IMG/VR virus record: IMGVR_UViG_3300048694_000665
Location: 1-35,192 of that record
Direction: 5' to 3' (one strand)
DNA length: 35,192 nt
Origin: a virus
Shown here: piece after piece, positions 6,222 through 14,216 of the stretch
Layout: every line of letters begins with the position of its first letter
Position numbering within the stretch: position 1 is the first letter of the stretch
Notes under the pieces: model-generated
What the model was told of the DNA's origin: nothing
What the model saw: only the letters and a program-made list of their open reading frames with translations
The model's database searches: none
Translations under genes and position numbers: made by a program

Positions 6222-6405
6222 TGTCGACAAACTCTTGTAATCGATCGAAGATCGTTCTATATGAACGGAGAGAAAGCTCCCTAGCAGGAAACGTTTCTGT
6301 GTACAGATGAGCTGCTGTCGTACCATCTAGATATTGACATGATTTATCATATGTTGTTTTCTTAATTAGGTAGTTCAACTTCTCTTCAACACGTTGGTCT
6401 TTCAT
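6214..6405 (-). CDS. Array A2 small protein 8, 63 aa
   Basis: Unrecognised. Helical N-terminus (VEEKLNYLIKKTTY), a middle AAHLYTETF, and ELSLRSYRTIFDRLQEFVDNV at the end, with the LRS triplet seen in several array members. ATGA overlap with the previous gene. Confidence 0.65.
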   Translation of the reverse strand: MKDQRVEEKLNYLIKKTTYDKSCQYLDGTTAAHLYTETFPARELSLRSYRTIFDRLQEFVDNV

Positions 6406-6593
6406 TTAAATACCTTTTGCATTGTGTCAATGATGGCGAAATCTAAAGTAGCACCAATCATGGAGACCCTAACACCAATCTCAATATTAACATTACCGCC
6501 CCATTGAAGTGTATCAGAATTTGCTGTTGCTCGATAGCAATTGAATTCGATCACCGCTATCTTTTCTTCGGCGTCAGCTGGGTTGATTCTCAT
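6402..6593 (-). CDS. Array A2 small protein 7, 63 aa
   Basis: Clear strand-rich layout: EKIAVIEFNCYRA, then VNIEIGVRVSMIG, then the C-terminal helix FAIIDTMQKVFK. Start uncertain between ATG 6593 and ATG 6608; both lie within the end of the upstream gene and neither has a good ribosome site. Confidence 0.63.
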   Translation of the reverse strand: MRINPADAEEKIAVIEFNCYRATANSDTLQWGGNVNIEIGVRVSMIGATLDFAIIDTMQKVFK

Positions 6594-6813
6594 TTGAAAT
6601 ATCCGCATCAATTTGTCTAGAGATACTTGCCAACATATCATGCGCTATATGCATCGTAATGTCCCAACAGATGCTGCTTACATTACGAACTGATTGTTTG
6701 GCGGCGAATACCTTCGATGGATCAAACTCAACAGCCTTTTCGGTAACTGAAAAACAAACGTTTTCAATAAACTCAGTTCGGATGTTACATGGTGTTTTCG
6801 AGAACGACGTCAT
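6574..6813 (-). CDS. Array A2 small protein 6 with CWDI motif, 79 aa
   Basis: Strand VCFSVTEKAVEF, then SVRNVSSICWDITMHIAHDML, the CWDI block shared with the genes at 2897, 6785 and 30303. Starts within the last 29 bases of its upstream neighbour. Function unknown. Confidence 0.68.
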   Translation of the reverse strand: MTSFSKTPCNIRTEFIENVCFSVTEKAVEFDPSKVFAAKQSVRNVSSICWDITMHIAHDMLASISRQIDADISNENQPS

Positions 6814-7042
6814 CTATTGAATCCATAATTGTCCAACACAACGTAGGCATAGAAGTGTCCGTTTGTTCATATACAATGCTATAAACCTGTTGTTCGATGT
6901 ATGGTTGAACACTCCATCGAGGATTATTGGGATATTGCGCCGCGCGTTGCATCTCTCGGACAACAGTCTCCATCCGCTCGGCAGATTTGATCACTAGTGC
7001 CAGTGTGCTACTTAAAGTCAAGATCATAAATTCCTTCATCAT
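6785..7042 (-). CDS. Array A2 small protein 5 with CWTIM motif, 85 aa
   Basis: N-terminal hydrophobic stretch (MILTLSSTLALVIK), strand QQVYSIVYEQ, and LCWTIMDSIDDVVLE at the end. ATG codons at 7042, 7039 and 7027 are all possible; the last gives a 15-base overlap more like its neighbours. Confidence 0.65.
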   Translation of the reverse strand: MMKEFMILTLSSTLALVIKSAERMETVVREMQRAAQYPNNPRWSVQPYIEQQVYSIVYEQTDTSMPTLCWTIMDSIDDVVLENTM

Positions 7043-7238
7043 ACTTCAATCTGTCGTCTCGAATTATTCTGGTTATATGTTGATCGGCCGCATTTTGGGT
7101 TAACAGAATCGTTGCATAATCCATACACCAGTCGGACACCTTCAACCGTATAGTAAGGTCAACGCGTAGATCAACTTTACTTTGTATTTTGTTATTATAT
7201 GTGTCGAGACCCCTTGGCATTCGTTTATTCATATACAT
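7008..7238 (-). CDS. Array A2 small protein 4, 76 aa
   Basis: Textbook alternating strand (KVDLRVDLTIRLKV) followed by a helix (CMDYATILLTQNAADQHITRII) and an acidic tail (YDEGIYDLDFK). ATG start 14 bases inside the upstream gene. Function unknown. Confidence 0.66.
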   Translation of the reverse strand: MYMNKRMPRGLDTYNNKIQSKVDLRVDLTIRLKVSDWCMDYATILLTQNAADQHITRIIRDDRLKYDEGIYDLDFK

Positions 7239-7449
7239 TGAAATCAGTGACTTGTAGTATCAACGATCTTAATGGAACAAGTGTTACTGCGGTTGATCTT
7301 AAACCTTTAGTGGTATACATATTTGATAGCCACCTCAAATCCCCTCCAACACAATCATATGTCTGCAGCCGGCACTTAGTTTCGATGTCCCGTATCAATC
7401 GCTTTGGTTCAGTCTGACAGATCTTATTTACTAATTCTGAAGTACGCAT
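7225..7449 (-). CDS. Array A2 small protein 3 with LRST motif, 74 aa
   Basis: Helix SELVNKICQ, a Cys/Asp/Gly middle, then KGLRSTAVTLVPLRSLILQV, containing the LRST triplet shared with the genes at 2545 and 7639. The ATG at 7449 gives a 26-base overlap; the longer frame is unlikely. Confidence 0.65.
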   Translation of the reverse strand: MRTSELVNKICQTEPKRLIRDIETKCRLQTYDCVGGDLRWLSNMYTTKGLRSTAVTLVPLRSLILQVTDFNVYE

Positions 7450-7642
7450 CGTCGAGCAGCCTATTTGTATTTGTGTTGAGAATTGTCTGCATATGCTCAT
7501 GCTCAAATTGTATATACTTGAAAAGAGCACTCATATTCAGTTCATAGTGTGGGTAATCGATGCATCTGTACGTATGTGTCAGCGTTGGTTGCTGGCAGTT
7601 CGTCCATATAAGATCGGTAACCAATTGAGACGGTATTGTCAT
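7424..7642 (-). CDS. Array A2 small protein 2, 72 aa
   Basis: Unrecognised, rich in His and Tyr (LTHTYRCIDYPHYELN), with a helix SALFKYIQFEHEHMQTILN. Weakest fit to the shared layout, but held in place by an ATGA overlap upstream and a 26-base overlap downstream. Confidence 0.62.
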   Translation of the reverse strand: MTIPSQLVTDLIWTNCQQPTLTHTYRCIDYPHYELNMSALFKYIQFEHEHMQTILNTNTNRLLDDAYFRISK

Positions 7643-7863
7643 AAAACACTAACTTCCCTATAGGCAGCTAATTCAATATCCAAGAATAATTGCAAAGTAA
7701 ATATTTTTGTAGATCGTAACGCGTTGCGTGCCCCGTCCTCGACCGGAAATGATGTTGCGGCTGCGGTTCGCTTTTCGACGATCTGTGCAACGTCATCTGT
7801 ACGTATGTGAGAGCGTTCCAAAACACAGTCGTCGGGGATATATGTGTCCATGATTTCAGTCAT
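7639..7863 (-). CDS. Array A2 small protein 1 (leader gene), 74 aa
   Basis: First gene of the array. Contains ARNALRSTK followed by a hydrophobic strand (IFTLQLFLDI) and a final helix (ELAAYREVSVL); NALRSTK is identical in the gene at 2545. The ATG at 7863 lies exactly at the predicted +1 of P5 with no room for a ribosome site, so a leaderless message is predicted. A GTG at 7905 lies inside the promoter and is rejected. Confidence 0.68.
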   Translation of the reverse strand: MTEIMDTYIPDDCVLERSHIRTDDVAQIVEKRTAAATSFPVEDGARNALRSTKIFTLQLFLDIELAAYREVSVL

Positions 7864-7869
7864 AGTACA

Positions 7870-7898
7870 AATATCCCCGAGTGAGTGACAAAAGTCAA
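7870..7898 (-). promoter_or_regulatory. Promoter P5 of array A2
   Basis: TTGACT (7898-7893), 17 bases, GATATT (7875-7870), six bases, ATG. It begins right at the stop codon of the endolysin gene, with no terminator between. Confidence 0.8.
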
Positions 7899-7905
7899 CA
7901 GGCAC

Positions 7906-8373
7906 TTAACCGGTTGATACCCAGCGATATCCCAGTACCCGAGACGCCGGATACACAGAAACCGCGACACGATTGCCATGATTACCTGATATCAGAATTG
8001 GGTTGCCGCGATTGTCATATCCTTTGACAATCCCAACATGGCCACCGCCTTTCCTTGTCAATACGGCAACGCAATTTGTACATCCTTTGGTAGCAGGAGT
8101 ACCACGATGCAAATATGACTTTGCAGTCCTGTCTGTTCCAGAGTGGGTCAGTTTATTGAGAAAATCCGCACACCACAATGTTGACGGCAGACCTAGTTGT
8201 CGAGCGCCCATTCCAATGAACTTTGACGCAGCTGTTATCAAATCTTCTCCGGCAGCAACAACAACTGAAACCGGATTAGCAGGCTTTGGTTTATGAACTC
8301 GACGGGGGCGGGCATCAGCTGCAGTTGCAAAACAGACAACAGCGATGACAGCCAGAACTTTGATTCTGGTCAT
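7906..8373 (-). CDS. Secreted CHAP-like (TIGR02594-type) endolysin
   Basis: A 155-residue protein with a Sec signal (basic MTRIK, hydrophobic 6-18, AADA cleavage site near 21) and a C-terminal cysteine amidase/peptidase domain. Catalytic candidates are Cys68 in LWCADF and His112 in GGHVGIV, with SGNHGN (129-134) completing the site; this is the TIGR02594/CHAP pattern. It would cut peptidoglycan for release or entry. Export by its own signal would make a holin optional. It follows the metallopeptidase gene, with AGGATATCGAG before the ATG. Confidence 0.85.
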   Translation of the reverse strand: MTRIKVLAVIAVVCFATAADARPRRVHKPKPANPVSVVVAAGEDLITAASKFIGMGARQLGLPSTLWCADFLNKLTHSGTDRTAKSYLHRGTPATKGCTNCVAVLTRKGGGHVGIVKGYDNRGNPILISGNHGNRVAVSVYPASRVLGYRWVSTG

Positions 8374-8405
8374 CTCGATATCCTTGTTTTTGGTTAGAGG
8401 GTTGG

Positions 8406-8873
8406 TTACTCGGGGAACACTATTGACTGCTTGCGTAGGTGGTCGGTATATCTAATGTATAATCCGTACTCTCTTCCATACGCTTCGATCTCCCATGGGA
8501 GATCCCAGTATTCAGTCTGCTCGCAATTGACACTTTGTTTGTTCCAACGAACAACGTCAGGGTTGCGGCGATGGTCTTTCATTTCTCCATTTGCAAATTG
8601 CTTGACATGAACCATCTCATGCGCTAGCGTCAAAAGCTGGTTCTTTCTGCTAAGATTACTATCAATCCGGATTGTAAATGTACGAGGTGTTCGGCATCCA
8701 TCATCATAACATTCTGTTGATCCTTTCAGTCCATCATCATTGTTATTTGCAATCAGGATGTCAATCGTTTTGATCATCTTAGGTGACATCAACATCTCGG
8801 CAAACCACTTTGTTGCATATTTGATTTCGTCCGCAGAGATCTTGTCGTTGTTCTTTCTAACCTTAATATGCAT
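8406..8873 (-). CDS. Putative zinc metallopeptidase (HEXXH), 155 aa
   Basis: HEMVH (85-89) in LTLAHEMVHVKQF is a zincin signature, and PWEIEAYGRE (126-135) likely supplies the third ligand Glu, as in SprT-like and minigluzincin proteins. The N-terminal half holds strands (RTFTIRIDSNL) typical of the compact fold. No signal peptide, so cytoplasmic; the target is unknown. Its ATG overlaps the exonuclease end by 11 bases. Confidence 0.78.
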   Translation of the reverse strand: MHIKVRKNNDKISADEIKYATKWFAEMLMSPKMIKTIDILIANNNDDGLKGSTECYDDGCRTPRTFTIRIDSNLSRKNQLLTLAHEMVHVKQFANGEMKDHRRNPDVVRWNKQSVNCEQTEYWDLPWEIEAYGREYGLYIRYTDHLRKQSIVFPE

Positions 8874-9537
8874 TATAGTCAGTCCTATCTGTTATGAATA
8901 CCCGTTTAACTTGATCTGCATATTCGATTCGTTTCTTAACATATATCGCTGCACGATCGTTATCAATAGCAATAATCACAACAATTTGTGGTACAAGCAA
9001 CTTATAGATGCCCTGTGCCATAATGCTATAACATGTCGCTTGTAGAAAGTAGTCGTTGATCATCTCCTCTGGTTTCTTCCATCGCGCAGTCTTGAAGTCG
9101 ACTATTGATGGTGTTCCATCCCATTTGCAAACAAGATCAGCTGTCCCAGCAGTCTTCAGCAAATCGCTGTATAGTGGCAGTTCGATTCCATATACTTCTG
9201 TTACATGTTGATCAAGATGCGGTTTGATCTGGTTAAACGTGTCAATGTTGACTGGATTGACACCATCTAGGTACTGTGGATCGTTACTGACGTACTTCTC
9301 ACATATTGTATGTATTGCGGTACCGCGTACGTTTGCCTTCCTAGTTATCTTGTTCGCTTCGTCTGTTCCTACTCTCGCTCTCCATTTATCAAGAGCCGCT
9401 TTCTTCTGTGGATTACGAGAAAGGATTGTTGTCACCGATGGATAATAACGACGATCAGGGGTGAGATATCGTCTCCCCCCTGGATCACTGTCGTCTCGAA
9501 TCATCTTAATTGGTTCGAGTAGTTGCAACTCAAACAT
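8863..9537 (-). CDS. PD-(D/E)XK exonuclease (Cas4/RecB/MGME1-like)
   Basis: A 224-residue nuclease of the family common in T4-like and cyano-myoviruses. Motifs: YPSVTTIL (32-39), GTAIHTICEKY (72-82), GTADLV with Asp134, DFKT (147-150, the D...DxK core) and a final QATCYS (166-171). It would degrade or process single-stranded or linear DNA ends during replication or host-DNA breakdown. Its ATG overlaps the PhoH stop (TAATG). Confidence 0.88.
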   Translation of the reverse strand: MFELQLLEPIKMIRDDSDPGGRRYLTPDRRYYPSVTTILSRNPQKKAALDKWRARVGTDEANKITRKANVRGTAIHTICEKYVSNDPQYLDGVNPVNIDTFNQIKPHLDQHVTEVYGIELPLYSDLLKTAGTADLVCKWDGTPSIVDFKTARWKKPEEMINDYFLQATCYSIMAQGIYKLLVPQIVVIIAIDNDRAAIYVKKRIEYADQVKRVFITDRTDYNAY

Positions 9538-10292
9538 TACATTCTAGATAGTGGGGCGATTGCATTGCTATCCTCCAATTCATTTCGTATCATAATATAT
9601 TGCTTAACCAATCGCGAGCGGACAATGTCCTCTGGTTGAAATTCAACGAACTCAAATGAATTCATTCTTTTGATGATCTTGATGAAGTCTGCAGTACCAG
9701 AAGTCTCTTTTCCGCGTACGAGATCGGTCTGTCGCAAGTCGCCGCATATGATGATCTTGCAATTGACACCAACTCGAGTCATTACTGTATTTAACTCTGG
9801 TGCTGTCATGTTCTGGCATTCGTCAACAACCAATATACAGTTGTTGAATGTTAGTCCTCTAAGGTATGATGTTGATACAAACTCAATTTTGTCTTTGTTC
9901 TTGAGAACGTCATATGCATCTGATCTACCAAACAGCTCTGTGCATATTGCATAATATGGCTGCTCATAGACTCGCATCTTCTCTTTCTGGTTACCGGGCA
10001 GAAAACCAATGTCACGTGACGGAACAATCGATCGAATGATGTACACCTTCCGATGTATGTCACTATCAAGAGCTTGCGCAAGAGCAAGGCCTAGTGATAT
10101 GAACGACTTTCCTGTTCCAGCTGTTCCATAGAGGAACAAATTCTTACCATTGTAGTACTGATTAAATGTGACCTGTTGGTTTGGGGTTATTGGGGAGATC
10201 TGTTTTATTGTTATTCCGGGATTTGGCTCACTGTATGCACCTTGTTTACGAAGTGCACGACGTTGTTTCTTTGTAAGCTTTTCCTGAATCAT
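9537..10292 (-). CDS. PhoH-like ATPase
   Basis: A 251-residue P-loop ATPase. Walker A is GTAGTGKS (56-63) and Walker B is ILVVDECQ (153-160); GDLRQTD, the DVVRSRLV-type arginine region (EDIVRSRLV) and IGFLPG are PhoH hallmarks. A basic N-terminal tail (KLTKKQRRALRKQ) could bind nucleic acid. PhoH-type proteins are RNA helicase/ATPases and are widespread in marine phages; the phage role is unsettled. Confidence 0.93.
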   Translation of the reverse strand: MIQEKLTKKQRRALRKQGAYSEPNPGITIKQISPITPNQQVTFNQYYNGKNLFLYGTAGTGKSFISLGLALAQALDSDIHRKVYIIRSIVPSRDIGFLPGNQKEKMRVYEQPYYAICTELFGRSDAYDVLKNKDKIEFVSTSYLRGLTFNNCILVVDECQNMTAPELNTVMTRVGVNCKIIICGDLRQTDLVRGKETSGTADFIKIIKRMNSFEFVEFQPEDIVRSRLVKQYIMIRNELEDSNAIAPLSRM

Positions 10293-10308
10293 TGGTCTCC
10301 TATTCTGC

Positions 10309-10539
10309 CTACCAGGTATTGATTGTGCTCCCCTTATTTGCTTTCTTTATACTTTTGAGCACGTCACGGAAGCCACTGTCTGGTTTGCTATTGACGGTAT
10401 TATGCCCGATTAGAGGAGCGCCATGGACCAAGCGCTCGACGTCGGGGTTAGCTGTAAGGTAAGCCTCACATTCAGAGATCGACATTGATTCGATCCATGT
10501 TTTCCCAGTCGTCTTGTTATGAAGCTTGTATTGTGGCAT
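10309..10539 (-). CDS. Conserved T4-type small protein (FmdB-like), 76 aa
   Basis: Starts MPQYKLHNKTTGKTW, contains ECEAYLTANPDVE and ends KPDSGFRDVLKSIKKANK. This pattern is conserved in many T4-type phages and is sometimes annotated FmdB-like, although the zinc-ribbon cysteines are absent here. Role unknown. TGATG overlap with the 51-residue gene upstream. Confidence 0.78.
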   Translation of the reverse strand: MPQYKLHNKTTGKTWIESMSISECEAYLTANPDVERLVHGAPLIGHNTVNSKPDSGFRDVLKSIKKANKGSTINTW

Positions 10540-10694
10540 CAGTCATTCTCATCTTGCAATAAACGAAGATCTTTGGTTTTCAGTGCATTCTTAAGTCGCT
10601 TGTCCTTCCGGCGATCAGTCTGCTTCTTGATTCGCGTCCGGTCTGTGAAGTCTTCATCATCGAACCACTTCATCTTCTTGAAAGACTTACTCAT
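10539..10694 (-). CDS. Basic small protein, 51 aa
   Basis: A highly charged helical protein (MSKSFKKMKWFDDEDF, then TRIKKQTDRRKDKRLKNALK). It is intact between the DUF6433 gene and the FmdB-like gene, with its TGA overlapping the next ATG. Similar tiny basic proteins accompany these genes in other phages; function unknown. Confidence 0.72.
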   Translation of the reverse strand: MSKSFKKMKWFDDEDFTDRTRIKKQTDRRKDKRLKNALKTKDLRLLQDEND

Positions 10695-10718
10695 TTGAGT
10701 TTGTTCCTATTACCTTTC

Positions 10719-11255
10719 TTAACTTGCTGCTGCTACTTTTGGTTTATTCTTAGACCCCTTGGGACGGCCGCCCTTACGAGGTGCTGCAGGCGACTGCTTG
10801 CTCTCTGCAATCGGCGCCTGAGTTTCAGGAAACGTTGTCCGGGGCGGAATCAGCCCCGGGTAAGCTTTCTCTATAGTATCGTAACTTAGTGGATAAGGCA
10901 ACGTTTTATTTTTCACTGCTAACATCAGTTTAGCATCTTCAGGGTCTATAGACTCCAATAGTTCAATGAACAGCTGTTCACGTTTTGCCTGCTTAAGTGT
11001 CTGATGGCCTCCAGCGACGAATAGGTACATCTTCCGTGCTTCTGTATACAACATCCCTTGGGCATCAAGAAGCTCCTCGCCCTGAGTATAAGGAGGATCT
11101 GTCTCTGGAAGGAGAAACTTGACCTGTGGGTGGAATGCACTCTGTAAAATGATTCGAAGCGGTTCGCTATCATTGTTATGCAGCACTTTAATCTGCTTGT
11201 CTTGAGTTGGCTGTTTTGCAGCTTCTGCAAGAATTTCTGATATAGATTTTTTCAT
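10719..11255 (-). CDS. DUF6433 family protein with C-terminal AT-hook
   Basis: A 178-residue protein matching the DUF6433 family of T4-type phages. Features are ISEILAEAAK at the start, AFHPQVKFLLPETDPPY, EARKMYLFVAGG, a REQLFIELLESIDPEDAKLML block and YPGLIPP. The C-terminal tail (APRKGGRPKGSKNKPK) is an AT-hook, which binds the minor groove of AT-rich DNA. I do not recall an AT-hook as a fixed part of the family. Confidence 0.85.
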   Translation of the reverse strand: MKKSISEILAEAAKQPTQDKQIKVLHNNDSEPLRIILQSAFHPQVKFLLPETDPPYTQGEELLDAQGMLYTEARKMYLFVAGGHQTLKQAKREQLFIELLESIDPEDAKLMLAVKNKTLPYPLSYDTIEKAYPGLIPPRTTFPETQAPIAESKQSPAAPRKGGRPKGSKNKPKVAAAS

Positions 11256-11260
11256 TGTTA

Positions 11261-12235
11261 TTAATATCCGTTGTAGTCAATGCTATCTTCATTACGTGAT
11301 CTGAAGTACTGTCTTAGCTGATCTCTCAGACGTATAGACCGTATCCCATGACTCATATTTAGTTTGTATAGCCCATAGCTATCTTTCGTGAGGTCTTTGT
11401 AAGGATCAAAGTTGTTCTTTGTTAGGATCTCCCAACGCTCATTGTACTTACGGTTCTTCTTTTCCCCGTGCCAGTAATGAGTGATTGCTCCCGGAACGTA
11501 TCCAAGGTTTCTCTGGATTGCAAATTCAGCTTGATGTTGCCAATCAAGAACCATCTGACGATATGCTGGAGAGACCATCTTGTGTATTGACCGGGCACCC
11601 TGACCAATTAGGCACAGTGCCATATGATGATCACCGGATCCAAGGACGGCGCGGTCAAGCAATCCAATCTTGTCTATCGTTCGTCTCTTTGCGGCCCATG
11701 CATACCCAGGATGCCAATAGTCATTCTTGTCTGCAATGTAATAGCCGCCCTTGCCAGTACCGTCAGGTGGTGCATAGTTGTTCATATGGTACATATACGC
11801 AAAACTTTTGACACACTTCATCACTTCCTGATTTGGCCCCATGTCAACCGCTTGCGAGAACATCTGGACAATGTCATAGTGCTGCAACTGATGAGCTGTC
11901 TCTGCTATGATATCATCTCTCTGGAATCGTATGTCACCGTCGATCCATGCAACATACTGCCAATCAGGATCGATCTGCGAAAGGTAATTGATCCCAACGT
12001 TAATCATATTCTCCTTGTGCCACAGCTCATCGGTTGTTCTCACCTGAACGTGCATAACATTATCGCGCTCAGTGACAATAAAGTCACGAGCGCCAAAAGC
12101 CTGCTCTACAACGATCAGCTTTGCGCCGACCTCTTTCATGTGCTTCTTGAACTGCTCAAAAAGCGACCAACGTGCTTTGTATCGAACCGGGTTAGAACAT
12201 ATCGATATCACATAGAACTTACTAGTATCTATCAT
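11261..12235 (-). CDS. Glycosyltransferase, GT-A type
   Basis: 324 residues. The nucleotide-sugar site is the DxD in YVAWIDGDIRF (Asp99, Asp101), after an N-terminal Rossmann-like half (FYVISICSNPVRY, KLIVVEQAFG). Later GYAWAAKRRTIDKIGLLDRAVLGSGDHHMAL and ITHYWHG resemble galactosyltransferase-like acceptor regions. Likely sugar modification of phage DNA, capsid or host surface polysaccharide; the acceptor is unknown. It lies between RNase H and DUF6433 in the replication operon. Confidence 0.82.
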   Translation of the reverse strand: MIDTSKFYVISICSNPVRYKARWSLFEQFKKHMKEVGAKLIVVEQAFGARDFIVTERDNVMHVQVRTTDELWHKENMINVGINYLSQIDPDWQYVAWIDGDIRFQRDDIIAETAHQLQHYDIVQMFSQAVDMGPNQEVMKCVKSFAYMYHMNNYAPPDGTGKGGYYIADKNDYWHPGYAWAAKRRTIDKIGLLDRAVLGSGDHHMALCLIGQGARSIHKMVSPAYRQMVLDWQHQAEFAIQRNLGYVPGAITHYWHGEKKNRKYNERWEILTKNNFDPYKDLTKDSYGLYKLNMSHGIRSIRLRDQLRQYFRSRNEDSIDYNGY

Positions 12236-12250
12236 AGTTGCCCCATTACG

Positions 12251-13093
12251 CTAAAAATCATTGATGTTCTCCATCATACTCTTGAGTTTGTGCTTTGCAA
12301 AATATTTGAACAGCTGTGAGCGGTCTCGGATAGGTGCGTTGTAGAACTGATCAATTGCTGCAGTCTGCAGATCATTTGGAACAAATGACAGGTCAATTAA
12401 TCTTTGGTTTCGAACCCAGTTGTTATGCAGAGGATGTTTGTCATCGACTCGGATTGTCTCAAGCTGATCAACAATTGCTGCCGTAATCTTCTTCTGTCTT
12501 GCTCCGATTGCAAACACGTTGTCCGCAGATGCGATATTAGGAACACCGTCACCGCGATCACCATGGACTATATGGTCCATCAGCACCTGATCAGGATCTT
12601 TCGTATGCAAGTACTTCTTGTGGATACGATCGTACTGCCATATATTTGATCTTCTGTGCAGCTGCAGATAGTCCTTGTCGCCAGCTATGATCAACGTGTC
12701 TTCTTTCGTTTGATTGACCAACACACCTATCACGTCGTCCGCTTCACATCGATCAACGCACAGATATTTATATGGAAACGTAGTTTGAAGATCGCGCTTC
12801 ATCTCGTCTATTGCAGAATATATTTCTGGCCAGTTGAGATCACTGGCATCACGAGTCTTCTTGCGGCCATGTTTGTACAACGGGAATACGTCGCGACGCC
12901 AGTACCCAACAGTGCTATCGACTGCGAGTACTGGCGGTCCAAACTTACCAGCAAATTTCTTGTTGATTGTCACCAGAGACTTTAGTGTGATATGTCTAAC
13001 TAGCCCAGGATCAAACTGTTCGCCCTTTCTAGGCGCTCTTCCTCCTCCTAGGATTGCAGAGTACATCAGGTTGCTCAAATCAATTAATAGCAC
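12251..13093 (-). CDS. rnh: 5'-3' exonuclease / T4 RNase H-like (FEN family)
   Basis: A 280-residue FEN-superfamily nuclease. The acidic metal ligands are visible: Asp5 (LLIDLSN), Asp59 (LAVDS), Glu117/Asp119/Asp120 (CEADDVIG), Asp139/Asp141 (AGDKDY) and the GDRGDGVPN loop (178-186). It removes RNA primers and 5' flaps from lagging strands. The start is GTG at 13093, with AGAGGA at good distance; the nearby ATG at 13100 is out of frame. Confidence 0.92.
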   Translation of the reverse strand: MLLIDLSNLMYSAILGGGRAPRKGEQFDPGLVRHITLKSLVTINKKFAGKFGPPVLAVDSTVGYWRRDVFPLYKHGRKKTRDASDLNWPEIYSAIDEMKRDLQTTFPYKYLCVDRCEADDVIGVLVNQTKEDTLIIAGDKDYLQLHRRSNIWQYDRIHKKYLHTKDPDQVLMDHIVHGDRGDGVPNIASADNVFAIGARQKKITAAIVDQLETIRVDDKHPLHNNWVRNQRLIDLSFVPNDLQTAAIDQFYNAPIRDRSQLFKYFAKHKLKSMMENINDF

Positions 13094-13096
13094 GTT

Positions 13097-13309
13097 TCAT
13101 TTCCTCTGTAGGGCATCAACTCTTGCGAGAGCACGGCGGATCGATATATCAACGAAATATCCATCCTGATTAACAAAAACATATGTTTCATCATATACTC
13201 TAAATCTGGTACCACGATCACCTGAATTCATCGTCTTGGTCTGCATTGTACTAAGTACAGTTTGTTGAATTATATCTTTAGTGACATTGGATACTCGATC
13301 ATTTGTCAT
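13097..13309 (-). CDS. Array A3 small protein 7, 70 aa
   Basis: Helical N-terminus (SNVTKDIIQQTVL), then two strands (TRFRVYDETYVFVNQ and GYFVDISI) and the final helix RRALARVDALQRK: one of the clearest examples of the shared strand-strand-helix layout. ATGA overlap upstream; its stop lies just before the RNase H GTG. Confidence 0.7.
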   Translation of the reverse strand: MTNDRVSNVTKDIIQQTVLSTMQTKTMNSGDRGTRFRVYDETYVFVNQDGYFVDISIRRALARVDALQRK

Positions 13310-13575
13310 TGCAAATTCTCTACAATAAAAGACAATGAACGATAGACAACTGACCTCAATGGTTCCAATGGCTGCCGAGTAATTATAGATACGGTTGATG
13401 AAAGCTCCACATCATCAATTTCCACGGATCCATATTCTGGTATAATGACAGTATGATGATTAACTGCTGCTATTGATGTTGCTTTGTCTAATCTAGTGTG
13501 GCATACGTCCTTTATTCGATTGCGAGTGTGAAAATTATGCGTTGGAAATGGTTTGTATAGGACAGGCTCTTTCAT
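13306..13575 (-). CDS. Array A3 small protein 6, 89 aa
   Basis: Strands TVIIPEYGSVEIDDVEL and TVSIITRQ, then PLEPLRSVVYRSLSFIVENL. The LRS triplet and final helix match other array members. The ATG at 13575 forms an ATGA overlap with the upstream stop; longer in-frame starts are rejected. Confidence 0.68.
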   Translation of the reverse strand: MKEPVLYKPFPTHNFHTRNRIKDVCHTRLDKATSIAAVNHHTVIIPEYGSVEIDDVELSSTVSIITRQPLEPLRSVVYRSLSFIVENLQ

Positions 13576-13766
13576 TTGTAACTCTTGTAAATTTTTTCTA
13601 CTGCAGCGAGCAACGATAATTCTATTGATGAATACGTAGCAAAAGCAGCTGCTGAATACCCGGGTAATCCACGTACGTAGTTGCAGTAACATGTTGCCCG
13701 ATCAACCTCCGTCATAATATGATAAATCGATCGGCGTATACGTATATCGGGCTGCAAAGCTGTCAT
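13572..13766 (-). CDS. Array A3 small protein 5, 64 aa
   Basis: Strand DIRIRRSIYHI near the N-terminus, then a Cys/Tyr-rich middle and a C-terminal helix (IELSLLAAVEKIYKSYK). Coupled by ATGA overlaps at both ends. Function unknown. Confidence 0.66.
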   Translation of the reverse strand: MTALQPDIRIRRSIYHIMTEVDRATCYCNYVRGLPGYSAAAFATYSSIELSLLAAVEKIYKSYK

Positions 13767-13987
13767 TTGTGATCATCAATCTGTTGTTTTACTGCTGGGA
13801 ATATTGAATGAAACAAGTCAATTCGTGTTGAAATTGGATCATCAATCAGCTCATACAGTATGTTTGGTGACGCCATACCATATCCGCACCTCTTGGTCTC
13901 GTCAAGCATTTTTGACATTATGACGTGCGTATAGTAGTATCCTTGGTATCCTTGTAGATCAGAAGTGATGTATTTTCTATTTGACAT
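13763..13987 (-). CDS. Array A3 small protein 4, 74 aa
   Basis: Tyr-rich N-terminus (LQGYQGYYYTHVIMSKML), a Gly/Pro middle and the helix IDLFHSIFPAVKQQIDDHK. ATG at 13987, 11-base overlap upstream, ATGA downstream. Weak match to the shared layout, but the same size and arrangement. Confidence 0.65.
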   Translation of the reverse strand: MSNRKYITSDLQGYQGYYYTHVIMSKMLDETKRCGYGMASPNILYELIDDPISTRIDLFHSIFPAVKQQIDDHK

Positions 13988-14216
13988 TATTGTTACTGAG
14001 GGTTGTATTAATATTACCAAAAGCTGGCATTGCAATGATATCTAATAGCTGCAACTGTGACAATTTGCCCAAAGCTAGCAACTGTTGTTGATTGATTGTA
14101 TGATGACATGCATTCATCGTCGAATATAGGTTAGCAGAAAATACTTCATGTGTTTTGGTATATGAATCAAGTGCTCCCATCATATTCAGTCTTCGAAATT
14201 GCGGATCACCGTACAT
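13977..14216 (-). CDS. Array A3 small protein 3, 79 aa
   Basis: Helical, with LNMMGALDSYTKTHEVF and QQQLLALGKLSQLQLLDIIA, ending Asn-rich (INTTLSNNNVK). Starts 11 bases inside the upstream gene. Not recognised; placed in the array by size and overlap. Confidence 0.62.
   Translation of the reverse strand: MYGDPQFRRLNMMGALDSYTKTHEVFSANLYSTMNACHHTINQQQLLALGKLSQLQLLDIIAMPAFGNINTTLSNNNVK

Noticed and set aside
11624-12319. Plus-strand open frame of 231 codons
   Set aside because: It is antisense to the glycosyltransferase at 11261-12235; the translation is rich in Cys, His and Val runs typical of a shadow frame.
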